DNA from: Steinernema hermaphroditum
Taxonomy: Eukaryota > Nematoda > Chromadorea > Rhabditida > Steinernematidae
Assembly: GCA_030435675.1 (NCBI GenBank)
Contig: CM059622.1
Location: 12,028,001 to 12,092,000 of the forward strand
Reading direction: 5' to 3'
Length of the DNA stretch: 64,000 bases
Numbering within the stretch: position 1 is the stretch's first letter; each line of letters begins with the position of its first letter. Below are positions 1-9,987 of the stretch, one piece after another. A model generated the notes under the pieces. It had not been told where the DNA came from and ran no database searches. It saw only the letters and a program-made list of their open reading frames with translations. A program made the translations under genes and the position numbers.

Positions 1-2174
1 TTCCGATCCACGGAGAGTCGTACCATCCTCTCTTGTCCGTTAAAGTGGCAACGAAGTTGTTCTCTTCTTCAGAGTGAATGGAGGCCAAGTGCGCTCCTTG
101 ATCGCGACAGCGTTTGTGTGAGTCTTCCCATGTGATCGCTGTCTTCTCTCCATCCTTTTCTTCGATGAAGTACTGGTAACACTGTCCTCCACGATGTGAC
201 CATCCGTCGGGACACGGGTTCGTGGCCGGTTCCATCAAGCTGAACTTGCAAACGTAGTGATACGTTTTGGTGCCGTAATCCGCAAAGTCAACCCATCCCA
301 TGTTTGGGTAACTGGTCATAATCTAAACTCATTCAATAGATATTTTCTTCTATTTGCGAGCATCACTTGAGCGTAGCGGTGCATGTTAGGATCTGCGGTC
401 AACAGATGCCATGCGTTGAAGTCGTACAGTGATCCGTCGGACCATGTGAAGCTCGTAGCGTCGGGTTGTATTTCTAAGCCAATCCACATCGCGGCTTCAT
501 AGGCTGTGCTGTTAGCCAGAGAGGCAACAAAGAAGTGTTCTCTTTCGGAGTGGATCGAAGCGAGGTGACTTCCCAAATGCCGACATTGTTGATAAGACTC
601 ACTCCAAGAGATCTTCTCTAGATTAGGGCTCGTGAAATATTGGTAGCAGTTATCGCCAAAGTTGAACCATCCAGAAGGGCAAGGATTGTACGACTGCGTT
701 GTATGATCCAAGTTGGCGGGTTGCTCGCAGGCCAAGGCGCCGGCTTTTTCATCACAAAAATTGCTGGTCCATTTATTTGAAGTGGGAGCAAACTGAAAAG
801 AAGCATTAATGTAGCAAAACGAGGGTGAGTCGAATTTGTTTAATGAACGGTTAAGGCTTTGCCGCTCTGAACGTTGGAAAATTAGCCGTCATAGTGCCAA
901 GTGTTACGGTAACCTTTATGCTTAATTTAGTTATTATGAAAGCAACCTTTGCACATTGTGATTTTCCAGGAGAGTTGCTGAAGTCTCCATTCCAGTTGGT
1001 ATAGCCCCATGATGCGCCACTGATCCACCTCCACTTCGATTTGTCGTTGGCCAGTCCTTCTTCGTTGATTCCGCCCAACCACAAAGGACTTTGCACTCCA
1101 GTTGCCTCCACAATCTTGCTCACGAAATCATTTTCTCTTGGTGAAGTGATCGATGCCAAATGACCATTTCTTCCCAGGCAGACATTTTCTGCGTCCTTCC
1201 AGGTTAGCCCCGTCTGAACTTCGGCGACGAAGCATTTTCGACTAGGCTCATCAAGAACCCATCCTGTTGGGCATTTGGTCTTTGGAATTCGACAAATGAA
1301 CCCATGTGGAATACACTCGTCGTCTACGTAGAGAACTCCCTGCAAGAGAGCCAAGTTGTACTTCGATGAGGTAGGATAGAACTCCATATGATTCCAGTTC
1401 AACTTCAAGTTCGGCTTTGCGCCGCCGATCCAAAAGACGAGATAAGACACATGGGTTTTGGACAGATCTAAGCAAAAAAAGCGATTCCGAGTAACATGCA
1501 TTCGTGCTCACCTTCCAAAATTTTCACGTCGTCTTGGTCTTCCATCCAGGCGAGCGATCCTCCGTTCTCTTGGCACTTCTCTGCGGCTGACTGCGCGTTA
1601 AATTGTGCGTTTGGATTCCCATAGCGGACGAAACAGTCCCTCTTGTCAGCAGAGGGAACGCCATCGTTAGGGCATTCGAACTGGACCGGTTTCTGGGATT
1701 TTCCGACTTGGCACACCGCCGGGGCTTCGTAGCAAGTCTGCACAAAAGCGACTTGGCCTTTTATGAGCATAAGCGTTCGCTTGGCAAACTCCATCTCTTT
1801 GAAGTTGGGCAGGGCGTTAATGTCGCTCTGGGACGCCCACTTCCAGGGGATGTCCTCTTCGGTCTTCATCTCACCAATCCAGGAGAAGTCGACTGCATCA
1901 CTTGTACCAAGCTCTGAAATAAGACGGATGTTTATGTCAAAATGTACTTCCCATTACTAGAGATTTGATCGAGGTCTTGCTGACTCTTAACAACGGCCAG
2001 CTTTCCTCCTTTCTGTGCGCAGGACTCAATGGCGTCACTATAAGTCATCTTCTGCTCCATAAGAACGTAACATTCATTGTTGGATGCTTCAGCAGTTCCA
2101 GGAGGACACCAGTATTCGGCACTAAGGCATACATGAGCGCTGGCAAGAAGTAGCAGCAGTTTGCGAAGAATCAT
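1..2174 (-). CDS. Secreted multi-C-type-lectin-domain protein, partial (3' part beyond left edge)
   Basis: Five exons are visible on the minus strand: 1958-2174, 1512-1913, 947-1467, 367-792 and 1-322 (continuing off the window). All four introns are GT-AG; three are 44 nt and one is 154 nt (793-946). The ATG at 2174 opens a signal peptide (MILRKLLLLLASAHVCLSA). CTLD 1 starts at WCPPGT. CTLD 2 starts at ECPNDG and CTLD 3 at KCPTGW, and CTLD 4 contains NPCPSGW. A fifth (NPCPDGW) is cut by the edge. WIG(L) cores and paired cysteines are present. No QPD or EPN sugar-specificity motif was seen, so sugar binding is uncertain. Exons 1 and 2 have exactly the same lengths (217 and 402 nt) as those of the neighbour at 2922-6578, so the two are tandem duplicates. 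C-type lectin genes are typically secreted and often intestinal or immune-related in nematodes; that role is inferred here. Confidence 0.87.
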
Positions 2175-2183
2175 GGCGATCCT

Positions 2184-2193
2184 CTGAAATAAG
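2184..2193 (-). promoter_or_regulatory. Probable trans-splice (or 5'UTR) acceptor of the partial lectin gene
   Basis: On the minus strand the tract CTTATTTCAG ends 9 nt before the ATG at 2174 and matches the nematode 3' splice consensus. No upstream coding exon was found, so a spliced-leader acceptor is the simplest reading. A 5'UTR intron remains possible. Confidence 0.55.
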
Positions 2194-2256
2194 AACGGCT
2201 ATGTGGAAGACCAGTGTTTAAGCGGCGAATGAAGATCCCACCCCATCGATACGGAG

Positions 2257-2388
2257 TTTTATGCGCCTCTATCACTACAGTCGAGCACAGAGCATCCAAT
2301 CTACTGCCTTTGAGACCAACTTTGAAAAAGCCATAGCAGGTGTCTTATCATTGTTGTTGTACCTGTCCGTTAAAAGTGCAGGTGATAA
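2257..2388 (-). promoter_or_regulatory. Promoter of the partial lectin gene: TATA-like box and two TGATAA sites
   Basis: Read on the minus strand, CATAAAA lies at 2257-2263, about 83 nt upstream of the ATG. TGATAA motifs lie at 2345-2350 (minus) and 2383-2388 (plus orientation). TGATAA is the preferred site of intestinal GATA factors (ELT-2 type) in C. elegans. Gut expression is therefore inferred. Confidence 0.4.
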
Positions 2389-2393
2389 CGAAG

Positions 2394-2884
2394 TGCCGAT
2401 TCATTTATGTGCCGTTGGTCCGCGTCCGAAAGCGATTATGATGGCAAAAAACTAGTCTGCCCGTCTCGACTTAGCTGATAGCGCTGCGGACTATCGCGAG
2501 TGGTGGCCGAAGTCGAAAACAACCACCATTTTTTTACCCTGTATTTTGTCCTTTGCTAATTGGAGGAATACCAACAACTTCTCTGATACCGTTTAGTTTT
2601 GGATTGAATAGCGACGGGAGTTTCGGTGGCGGACGGTAGCTCGCTTTCTGAGCGTATGGGTGCCGCTTCCAGAGGGCATTGGGACACCCGAAAATCGTAG
2701 TCGCCGACGCTCTGAGCACACCAACACGAATGAGAGAGATACATGTTCCAGAGCAAAAATCCATCTCTCCGAAACACGCCACGAGAAGGAGAAGATCCGC
2801 CACCATTTAGAACCGTTTAGAAATCGAACCTGTAAAGTCGAGTTGATTCCCAGCTTAAGAAACCCGAGCACATGATCAAAACGT
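2394..2884. other. Intergenic between the two lectin genes; GC-rich dispersed segment at about 2640-2800
   Basis: No coding exon was recognised. The stretch from about 2640 to 2800 holds a segment (around CGGGTGTCCCAAT read on the minus strand, with CGACGCTC nearby) that reappears in similar form at about 10800-10930 on the plus strand. This points to an old dispersed repeat. Confidence 0.3.
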
Positions 2885-2890
2885 TTTATT
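2885..2890 (-). terminator. Poly(A) signal of the eight-CTLD gene
   Basis: AATAAA on the minus strand, about 32 nt downstream of the TGA at 2922-2924. This is normal nematode 3'UTR spacing. Confidence 0.6.
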
Positions 2891-2921
2891 ATCCGAAAGA
2901 AGAATGTAAGTATATGGACAT

Positions 2922-5900
2922 TCACAGATCGAACTTACACACATAGGAATACGTATGATCTCCTCCGTTTTCTATGTTTTCCCATCCAAAGTGCGGATTG
3001 TAGGTGAGCACCTAAAGTTTATTTTTAAAAGCTTTTGATAAAGTTGCGATGTTACCCGAGCAAATGTGAGAGCTGGATTGGGTGTCTCTTTGTTCCAAAT
3101 GTGGAAATCGTACTTTGATCCATCAGCCCACTTGAATGACTTCAAATAAGGTCCAATTTCTAGTCCGATCCACGGAGAATTATCAAGAGCAGTGCTCTCG
3201 GCGAGAGAACCAATGAATTTGTTCTCTTCTTCGGAGTGACTCGATGCAAGTTCGCTTGAAACAAGACGACATTTGTCACGAGCTTCAGTCCAGGATAGTG
3301 GTTTCTTATCGGGATTGATGAAGTACCGATAGCAGCTGCCCTCAAAGTTAAGCCAGCGAACGGGACAAGGGTTTCGCTTGCAGACGTAGTGGCGATTGTG
3401 TTCAACTCCAACGCCATGGTAATTCTCCCAGCCAAAATCGTTGCGGTTAAGGAACAGCTAAAGGAACAAATACAAACAAAGAGAAGTGATCGCTTTGCTA
3501 CCTGAATGTATGTGTCTTCGGTGTCAATATCCTGTATTATGTACCACTTGGCAAAGTCAAAAGGCGTTCCGTCGGACCACGCATAGGATGAGTTGCTTTT
3601 GCCGACTATAAGTCCAAGCCACGGATTGTCGTTGTAATTCTTTGAGTTGGCTAACGCTCCCACAAACTGGTTCTCTTCCTCAGAGTGGATCGATGCGAGA
3701 TGGCTTCCAACGGACAAGCAGTTCTTATTGGAATCTGCCCAGGAGATCTGCTTTTCGCTTTTAAAGTAATTATAGCAGTAACGTCCATTGTGTGCCCATC
3801 CGTTCGGACACGTCTCGGCATTCGGCTCATAAAGGTTGAACTTGCATACATAGTGATAAGTAGGGTCCCCGGTGTTCTGCATGTTTTCCCACGCAAACTT
3901 CGGATCAACCATTGACATCTGCATTGGTGTTCAGATATCTTTCTACTTGCTTTGTGCTTACCCGTCCATAGGTCGGCCTGCCGTCGTTCCACAGTTTGCG
4001 CCATGCGTTAAAAGTATAAATCGATCCGTCAGTCCATTTGTAGGCAGACTTAAACGGAAGAACTTCTAGTCCGATCCATGGGGAAGCTGCTGAACTCTTG
4101 TTCTTCGCGAGGGAAGCGATGAACTGGTTTTCGTCAGCAGAATTTATGGACGCAAGATGGCTTCCATAGAGACGACACTGCTGACTCGACTTGAACCACG
4201 AAATTTCTTCACCGTGTTCGCCAGAAAAATACTTGTAGCAGTTATTTTCGAACAACCTCCAGCCGTATGGACATGGATTGCGCTTGCATATGTAATTACG
4301 GCTGTGTTTCATTCCAGCACCGTAGTAGTTCTCCCATCCAAAATCTTTGCGGTTGAGAAACATCTGAACAACTGTATTCGGAAGAAACGGACTCTTGTGT
4401 TACCTGAGAATATGTTTCTTCGTCGTCAATATCCTGTATTATGTACCACTTGGCAAAGTCAAAGGGTGTGCCATCAGACCACGCATAGGATGAGTTACTT
4501 TTTCCGACTATAAGTCCAATCCACGGGTTATCGTTGTAATTCTTTGAGTTGGCTAACGCCCCCACAAACTGATTCTCTTCTTCGGAGTGGATCGATACGA
4601 GATGACTTCCAGCCGACAAGCAATTCTTTTTGGAGTTCGCCCAAGAGATCTGCTCCTTGTTCTTGAAGAACTTGTAGCAGAACATTCCGTTGTGCTCCCA
4701 TCCATTTGCACACAGACCAGTATTCTGCTCCGTGAGGCTGAACTCGCAGACATAGTGATAGGTTTTTTCGCCTCCTGGCTGGACATTCTCCCATTGACTA
4801 TCTGGATAACTTGGTGTCACCTTAACCAGGGCTATTAGGACAGCTTTAAAGGCAGCAGTGCATACCCGGACATAGGTCGGCCTTCCGTCGTTCCACAGAC
4901 TTCGGAAATGCCAAAAGTTGTAAATGGAGCCATCGGACCACTTGAACATGGTCACACCCGGTTCAACTTCCAAGCCAATCCACATAGAATCTTCTTTGGT
5001 AGTACCTGTGGCCAGAGAGGCCACGAATTGGTGCTCTCGCATTGAATGAATCGATGCAAGATGGCTTCCGATCTGTCGACAGTGTTGGGACGCTTCCATC
5101 CACGATACTTCTCGTTTGTTTTGACTCGAGAAGTGCTGATAGCAATTGTCTCCTAGATTCTTCCATCCTTCGGGACATGGATTGTGCGCATTGGGTACGT
5201 CCGCCAAGCTTGAAGGTCTTTCACACACAAACGCCTTGTTGAATGTTTCGCAGAGGGCGCTGACCATGTTCTTCGAGACGAACGAATACTGAATTGATGT
5301 AAAATAAGCAAAACATTAAATGGCTAAAACGCAACAAACCTTTCCACATTGTGCCTTTCCAGGAGTGTTACTCAAAGCACCATTCCAGTTCGTATAGCCC
5401 CATGGTTCACCGTTGATCCATTTCCACTTCGCATTATCATTTGCCAGTCCTGCTTCGTTTACGGCACCAATCCATAGATCTCCTTTCAGCCCTGCGGAAT
5501 GTGCCAATTGGCCCAGCAAGTCGTTCTTCTTTGAAGAAGTAACCGACGCGAGATGACTGTCTTGTTGCTCACACAGCTGTTCGGCGCGATGCCAGTTCAC
5601 ACCGTTGTTCACCGTACTGACCAAGTAGCATTTACGACTTGGCTCATCAAGAGTCCAGCCCTTAGGGCACTTCGTCTTAGGCACTCTGCATATGAATCCG
5701 TGTGGAATGCATGCGTCGTCTACGTAAAGGAGTCCCTGTAAAAGAGCCAAGCTGAACTTCGAAGCATTCGGTTGGCGAAGCGTGTGAACATTTTTCGATC
5801 CCCAATTCAAGTTCAGATTGGGCGTTGCGCCGCTGATCCAATACGCCAGATCAGGAATGTGGGTTTTTGATAGATCTGTGAAAGATCGCAGTGTACATGA

Positions 5901-6578
5901 AATAGCTGAAACCTCTAACCTTCAACAATTTTCGCGTCGTTTTGGTCAGCAATCCAGGCAAGAGATCCTCCACTTTCGTGACACTTCTTGTTAGCGTTCT
6001 CTGCTGTGACCTTTGAATTTGTATTTCCATAGCGGACGAAGCAGTCTCTCTTATCAGCAGAAGGAACGCCATCGTGCGGACATTCGAACTCCGCCGGTTT
6101 CGGAGACTTTCCGACTACGCATACCGCGGGGGCTTCATAACAGCTCTGCACAAAAGCTACTTGGCCGTTTATAAGCATGAGCGTTCGCTTGGCAAACTCC
6201 TTCTCTTTGAAGTTGGGTAGGGCGTTAATGTCGCTCTGGGACGCCCACTTCCAGGGGATGTCCTCTTCGGTCTTCATCTCACCAATCCAGGAAAAGTCGA
6301 CTGCACCATTTGGGTTCAGTTCTAAAATATTATTTGTGTGGGAATTTGACTAGTATAATACCAGGAATCCGCTCCAGATCTTGTTGACTTTCTACAACGG
6401 CGAGCTTCCCTCCTTTGTGCTCGCAATGCTCAGAGGCCGCTTTGTAAGAAAGTTTCTGGTCAACTCGTACAAAACACTGTTTGTCGTTGGAAGTAGCGAC
6501 AGTTCCTGGAGGACACCATTCAGCACCGATGGCGGAGTGGATGACTGTGAGTAGCAGCAGCAACCTGAGGATAATCAT
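2922..6578 (-). CDS. Secreted protein with eight C-type lectin domains
   Basis: Nine exons on the minus strand: 6362-6578, 5920-6321, 5340-5875, 4866-5288, 4404-4820, 3962-4363, 3502-3918, 3056-3457 and 2922-3011. All introns are GT-AG and 40-54 nt. Summed coding length is 3306 nt, an exact multiple of three, giving 1101 aa and ending TGA. A signal peptide (MIILRLLLLLTVIHSAIGA) precedes eight CTLDs at roughly residues 20-140, 150-275, 277-415, 420-555, 558-695, 696-830, 833-968 and 970-1101. Each begins CP.GW (or WCPPGT) and has a WIG(L) core and paired cysteines. CTLDs 4 and 6 carry WND. No EPN or QPD was seen, so calcium-dependent sugar binding is doubtful. Exons 5+6 and 7+8 are both 417+402 nt and near-identical, so a two-CTLD cassette was duplicated. 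Introns cut inside the CTLDs, in phase 0 from exon 3 on. Predicted secreted recognition or defence lectin. Confidence 0.9.
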
Positions 6579-6588
6579 GGTGATCCTC

Positions 6589-6598
6589 CTGAAACAAT
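6589..6598 (-). promoter_or_regulatory. Probable trans-splice (or 5'UTR) acceptor of the eight-CTLD gene
   Basis: The minus-strand tract TATTGTTTCAG ends 10 nt before the ATG at 6578. The paralogue has the same arrangement at 2184-2193. Conservation of the position in both copies supports function. Confidence 0.55.
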
Positions 6599-6655
6599 AG
6601 CGGTGACCGATCTGCATCAGACTGCTGAAGTGCAGGCTTCCTTACTGCTGCTCTA

Positions 6656-6867
6656 TTTTATAGGGCCGTAATAAACAGGCCACCGAACCATCGGAATCAT
6701 AGCCCTGCAAAACATTTGAAAAACTAGGAACTATAGTATTTGTTATCAGCTCGTTGATGTGCCTAAATGGGCAACTCGTGATAAAAGCTGTTTATGGGAC
6801 ACCATCGCGGTTGGTCGGCAAAAAAGCGCAATATCAATCCCTGTGATAGTCGTGCAGACGATGATAA
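6656..6867 (-). promoter_or_regulatory. Promoter of the eight-CTLD gene: TATA box and three TGATAA sites
   Basis: TATAAAA lies at 6656-6662 (minus strand), 78 nt before the ATG. TGATAA sites lie at 6743-6748 (minus), 6779-6784 and 6862-6867 (plus). The spacing resembles the paralogous promoter at 2257-2388. Part of this block, including the TATA box and one TGATAA site, recurs at 10350-10465. Confidence 0.45.
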
Positions 6868-7432
6868 AGCAAAACCCAGCAAGCACTTCCTTTAGTTGGG
6901 GATCTGATCAACATTTAATTTAGCCCGTGCGATATTTCCTCATTTTGCACTCTCTTCTCACTCTGCACTGTTTCGATTCGCTCCATTCGCTGTGCTATCG
7001 GAATCAGCTTTCAATGCCCTTGCAAACCAAGGGGATCTCCGTCTTCAGCTCCGACTTCGCGCATGCCGAAAAAGAAGATATTTATATTATGCTACGGTGT
7101 GATATTTATCTTTTTGCTGTATGAGACGCCCTGCATTGTGTAAGCTGTTGATACATGGGAAAATATACGACTGAAAGGCCGACACAGGGACCGACCCTCC
7201 CCACCGCGACACGAATGAGTTCCCCTAAAATCCATGTGATTTTTATTCGATTATATCTTTACATTAAAAGGGTTATCACCGTATGGTAATTATACTTCCG
7301 CATGTGGTTGCGTCAAAAAAACAATTACGTTAAGCAGGTGTTTTTAAAAACTTTACGTTAATTGTGTATAAGAGACACACAGCTCTCGATGGAAGCCATT
7401 TACACTCATACAGCCTCAGCTATTGATCTGTC
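6868..7432. other. Intergenic, 5' flank of first chemoreceptor gene; left part of a segmental duplication
   Basis: No gene is seen. Short blocks here (for example TTAATTGTGTATAAGAGACA at about 7358-7377, and the CGACC-rich tract near 7185) recur in the same order before the second receptor at about 10910-11035. The flank was therefore duplicated with the gene. Confidence 0.5.
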
Positions 7433-8431
7433 ATGAGCGATCAGTTAGAAGAGCTGCTTAACACGCTGCTTGATGTCACCAGTGCTTTCGGACTTCCTAT
7501 CAAGCTAGTGTGCTTTTGCGTTATCCTTTGGCGAACTCCGAAGAGCATGCGCTACACTTCATACTTCATCCTAAACGAAATGTTCTGGAACTTCCTCGGC
7601 AATGTTATGGGCTCGGTTGGTCATCCATTTCCTCTGATGCCAGTTATTTGCTTCCGGCTCGATGGAATAATTGCTGGACTACTGATCTCTGAATCACAAA
7701 AGCACTTATTCTTCTGTGTTATAGTGGAAGCAGCGATGAACTGTACTATTGGTCTCATTACAACATTTCAGTTTCGATACATGGTCCTAGCTCATGGTAC
7801 CAAACTTGCTCATATCCACAAGGGTTGGGGATATGTGTACTGTGCTTCATTACATGTACTAGGCTCTGCATCTCTTTTCTATCTCATGAATGCTTGGGCA
7901 GTTCCTGTTGAGGATTACCCAGAACCACTACATCTCGATAATTATGATCATTTATATTGCTTCCACCCAGACGGGCCACCCGCAACAATCTTCCTTTGTT
8001 TTGGCTTCGTATACTTCTTTGTGTGTGTACTACTTCTGATTATTTTCGCATCTATGTGCGTTCTGGAGCTTAAGAGACAGGAGAAATTCATGCAGAAAGC
8101 AACGCTAGCCGCACAGCGAACTCTCCTCAGGAATCTTATACTTATGACCGCTGTTCCCGTTTTCCTTGGGGGCGGTCCACTAACGATTGCGATCTTCTTT
8201 ACTTACTATCATAAAATCCCGTATGCGAGACAGATTGTCGTATTTTCGTACGTCGTGGTCGCAAACCATGGGACAGCTTACGGCATATTAACGTTGTGCC
8301 TGTTTTCATCGTATCGAAGAGCGGTAAAGGAGTTTGTATGGTGGCCAGCGCTGAAGTTGAATCGATTCCTGCCCAAGAAGTGGCAGGTGCCCAGTCAGAC
8401 ATGGGCTATCAAAGTGACAGCTCTCTCGTAA
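7433..8431 (+). CDS. Serpentine 7TM chemoreceptor, intronless (copy 1)
   Basis: A single uninterrupted 332-aa frame starting MSDQLEELL and ending TAA at 8431. Several hydrophobic segments fit seven transmembrane helices. Early motifs are RTPKSMR, then FILNEMFWNFLGN and PLMPVICFRLDG. Near the C-terminus is NHGTAYGILTLCLFSSYRRAV, like the TM7-to-tail junction of nematode Str-superfamily receptors. The subfamily is not settled; Srh/Sri-like is my best guess. It is predicted to sit in the plasma membrane of sensory neurons and detect small molecules. It is very similar along its whole length to the protein at 11087-12085 and more distantly to 12553-13557. The start was chosen because MSDQLE is conserved between the two copies. 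An AATAAA lies 42 nt after the stop. Lack of introns is unusual beside the intron-rich neighbours. Confidence 0.85.
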   Translation: MSDQLEELLNTLLDVTSAFGLPIKLVCFCVILWRTPKSMRYTSYFILNEMFWNFLGNVMGSVGHPFPLMPVICFRLDGIIAGLLISESQKHLFFCVIVEAAMNCTIGLITTFQFRYMVLAHGTKLAHIHKGWGYVYCASLHVLGSASLFYLMNAWAVPVEDYPEPLHLDNYDHLYCFHPDGPPATIFLCFGFVYFFVCVLLLIIFASMCVLELKRQEKFMQKATLAAQRTLLRNLILMTAVPVFLGGGPLTIAIFFTYYHKIPYARQIVVFSYVVVANHGTAYGILTLCLFSSYRRAVKEFVWWPALKLNRFLPKKWQVPSQTWAIKVTALS

Positions 8432-8472
8432 ATCGCCATATAAACTTTAGTGCGTTTCGTGATATTAACTTG

Positions 8473-8478
8473 AATAAA
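8473..8478 (+). terminator. Poly(A) signal of chemoreceptor copy 1
   Basis: AATAAA in the context ACTTGAATAAAATTTGTGAT, 42 nt after the stop. The identical context and spacing recur at 12127-12132 after copy 2. Confidence 0.6.
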
Positions 8479-8523
8479 ATTTGTGATCCTGACGCTAAAA
8501 CGTTCTAGTCAACGTGGAGTACA

Positions 8524-8633
8524 AACATTTGCGCCACCGACATTTGCGCCACCGACATTTGCGCCACAGACATTTGCGCCACCGACATTTGCGCCACAGA
8601 CATTTGCGCCACCGTCATTTGCGCCACTTTTCT
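8524..8633 (+). repeat. 15-bp minisatellite (CATTTGCGCCACCGA), about 7 units
   Basis: Seven tandem units alternating CCACCGA, CCACAGA and CCACCGT endings. The array is open in two frames because 15 is a multiple of 3, but nothing suggests translation. Two inverted units lie at about 9046-9075. Confidence 0.9.
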
Positions 8634-9045
8634 GGTCTCACCACGAAAAGCCTTTTACGAATCCCTTTAATTGATAACTGGAGTAGGAACGGTAAGTCGT
8701 GAGCTGTGTTCGATACTTTCTATGTCTCACCATGTAAGCTACGACTAGGACATATAAGAATAAACTTAAAAATCGCAAACAAAGATTTGAGTCACACCCT
8801 GTGTCTCACAACTATGGCTGGCATTTATGCACGAGTTTGAGTTTATAAAATTCAGATCACATTCTTAATCTTGAATTTCGTGCTTTCGGGCACGCACAAA
8901 ATCAATAGGTATGAGCCTAAGCCAAGCCTGGATGTTAGGTCATTAGGCCATCGCTCGCAAGATTAAATATTTAGTTCCTAAGGAAAACCTAGGTCTACGA
9001 CATAAGCAAAGAGGAGGGCTCGCTTCGCTTGCTGAAACGTGGCGC
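8634..9045. other. Segment bracketed by inverted 15-bp repeats
   Basis: No gene. The stretch lies between the direct 15-bp array and two inverted units at 9046-9075, so the whole of 8524-9075 could be a small non-autonomous mobile element with terminal repeats made of tandem 15-mers. Confidence 0.4.
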
Positions 9046-9075
9046 AAATGTCGGTGGCGCAAATGTCCGAGCACC
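9046..9075 (-). repeat. Inverted pair of the 15-bp repeat
   Basis: GTGGCGCAAATGTCG occurs about twice here. It is the reverse complement of the units at 8524-8633. Confidence 0.75.
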
Positions 9076-9284
9076 GCATATTGTTAGGTGGGTGGCACTA
9101 ACAAGGGAGGGTTCCCAAGTGATAAACGCCGATTTGGCTCAAACTTTGTACATTAATAGAGCTATGGCCATGTAGTGCAGTGACGTAGGCCGCACCGGCA
9201 GCATCTCATATGAGAGGGTCTAAAAGCAGGTTAAAAGATAGGGATGAGTGTATATAGTGCTGTAGAATTGCAAAGAAGTGCGAT

Positions 9285-9358
9285 GACCGTGTGGTGTAGT
9301 GGTTAACGTGCAGGACTACCACGCTTTTTTCCGCCGGGTTCGATCCCGGTCGACGGCA
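9285..9358 (+). pseudogene. tRNA-like unit in left arm of fold-back element
   Basis: A-box TGGTGTAGTGG and B-box GGTTCGATCCC are intact and correctly spaced. The acceptor ends (GACCGTG and CGACGGC) pair poorly, and the T-arm loop and stem do not fold canonically. A run of six T lies between the boxes and would stop Pol III. It is best read as a tRNA-derived pseudogene or SINE head; a GAC (Val) anticodon is only a weak guess. Confidence 0.55.
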
Positions 9359-9468
9359 TAACTTTTTTCTTGCCCTTACTATGTTCGCCACTGTCTTTAA
9401 AACCGTTTAAAATGCACGAAAATCGCCTCTTAAAATCGGCACTTTGTTGGACCTGACTGCTTGGCAGT

Positions 9469-9666
9469 TTGCATCTTCTCGATACCGGCCGATGCTGCAA
9501 TACGCGTGGTACGCAGCCACCGAAATGTGAGACGCCGGAAGCATTTTGCTTCAACTTTTCGGTCACTGATGCATGTTTCTGTGGAAACATGCCAATTTTC
9601 AGATGCTCTTATTGCGGGAACTGTTTTTGTTTAGATCACACAATCACCGAAAGACATGCATGTTGA
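9469..9666 (+). CDS. Short frame with AN1-type zinc-finger-like C-terminus inside fold-back spacer
   Basis: 65 codons ending TGA. The last 20 residues follow the C-x2-C-x4-C-x2-H-x5-H-x-C spacing of the second half of an AN1 zinc finger (CSYC...CFCLDH...HAC). The first Cys pair is not clearly placed. AN1 fingers occur in stress-associated and ubiquitin-pathway proteins. It probably represents a captured gene fragment and not an active gene. There is no evidence of expression, and chance cannot be excluded for so short a match. Confidence 0.3.
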   Translation: MHLLDTGRCCNTRGTQPPKCETPEAFCFNFSVTDACFCGNMPIFRCSYCGNCFCLDHTITERHAC

Positions 9667-9913
9667 TTGTCTAATCAGTTATTTTGTGAGCTCGTTGGAA
9701 ATAATAAGTGCTATTTCAATTGGTTCTCCTATTTTAATCCGTTTCCCGGCTAAAAAATGGTGTTTGAATTTAGGCAAAAGGAAGCTGCGAAAAAGGAAGT
9801 TTCACTACGGTATCGCTGTGTGGTCGTTTGCGACTCTCGTAAGAGGCGATTTTCGTGCATTTTAAACGGTTTTAAAGACAGTGGCGAACATAGTAAGGGC
9901 AAGAAAAAAGTTA

Positions 9914-9987
9914 TGCCGTCGACGGGGATCGAACCCGGCGGAAAAAAGCGTGGTAGTCCTGCACGTTAGCCACTACACCACACGGTC
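9914..9987 (-). pseudogene. tRNA-like unit in right arm of fold-back element
   Basis: Reverse-complement partner of 9285-9358 with the same A- and B-boxes. Small differences (GGCTAAC for GGTTAAC; GATCCCCG for GATCCCGG) show that the two arms have diverged slightly since duplication. Confidence 0.55.

Noticed and set aside
3160..3497. Arginine- and serine-rich C-terminal extension read through at about 3160-3500
   Set aside because: It is an intron read-through in the wrong frame; splicing 3458-3501 restores a normal CTLD.
4821..4865. In-frame VCTAAFKAVLIALVK-like insertion as protein in exon 4-5 of the lectin gene
   Set aside because: It is a 45-nt GT-AG intron without stops; its removal matches the other CTLDs.
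8483..8674. Repetitive PTFAP protein from the 15-bp repeat
   Set aside because: Open only because the unit is 15 bp; no start context, and the repeat occurs inverted nearby.
9285..9358. Functional tRNA-Val gene
   Set aside because: Acceptor stem does not pair, T-arm is imperfect, and a T6 terminator lies between A- and B-boxes.
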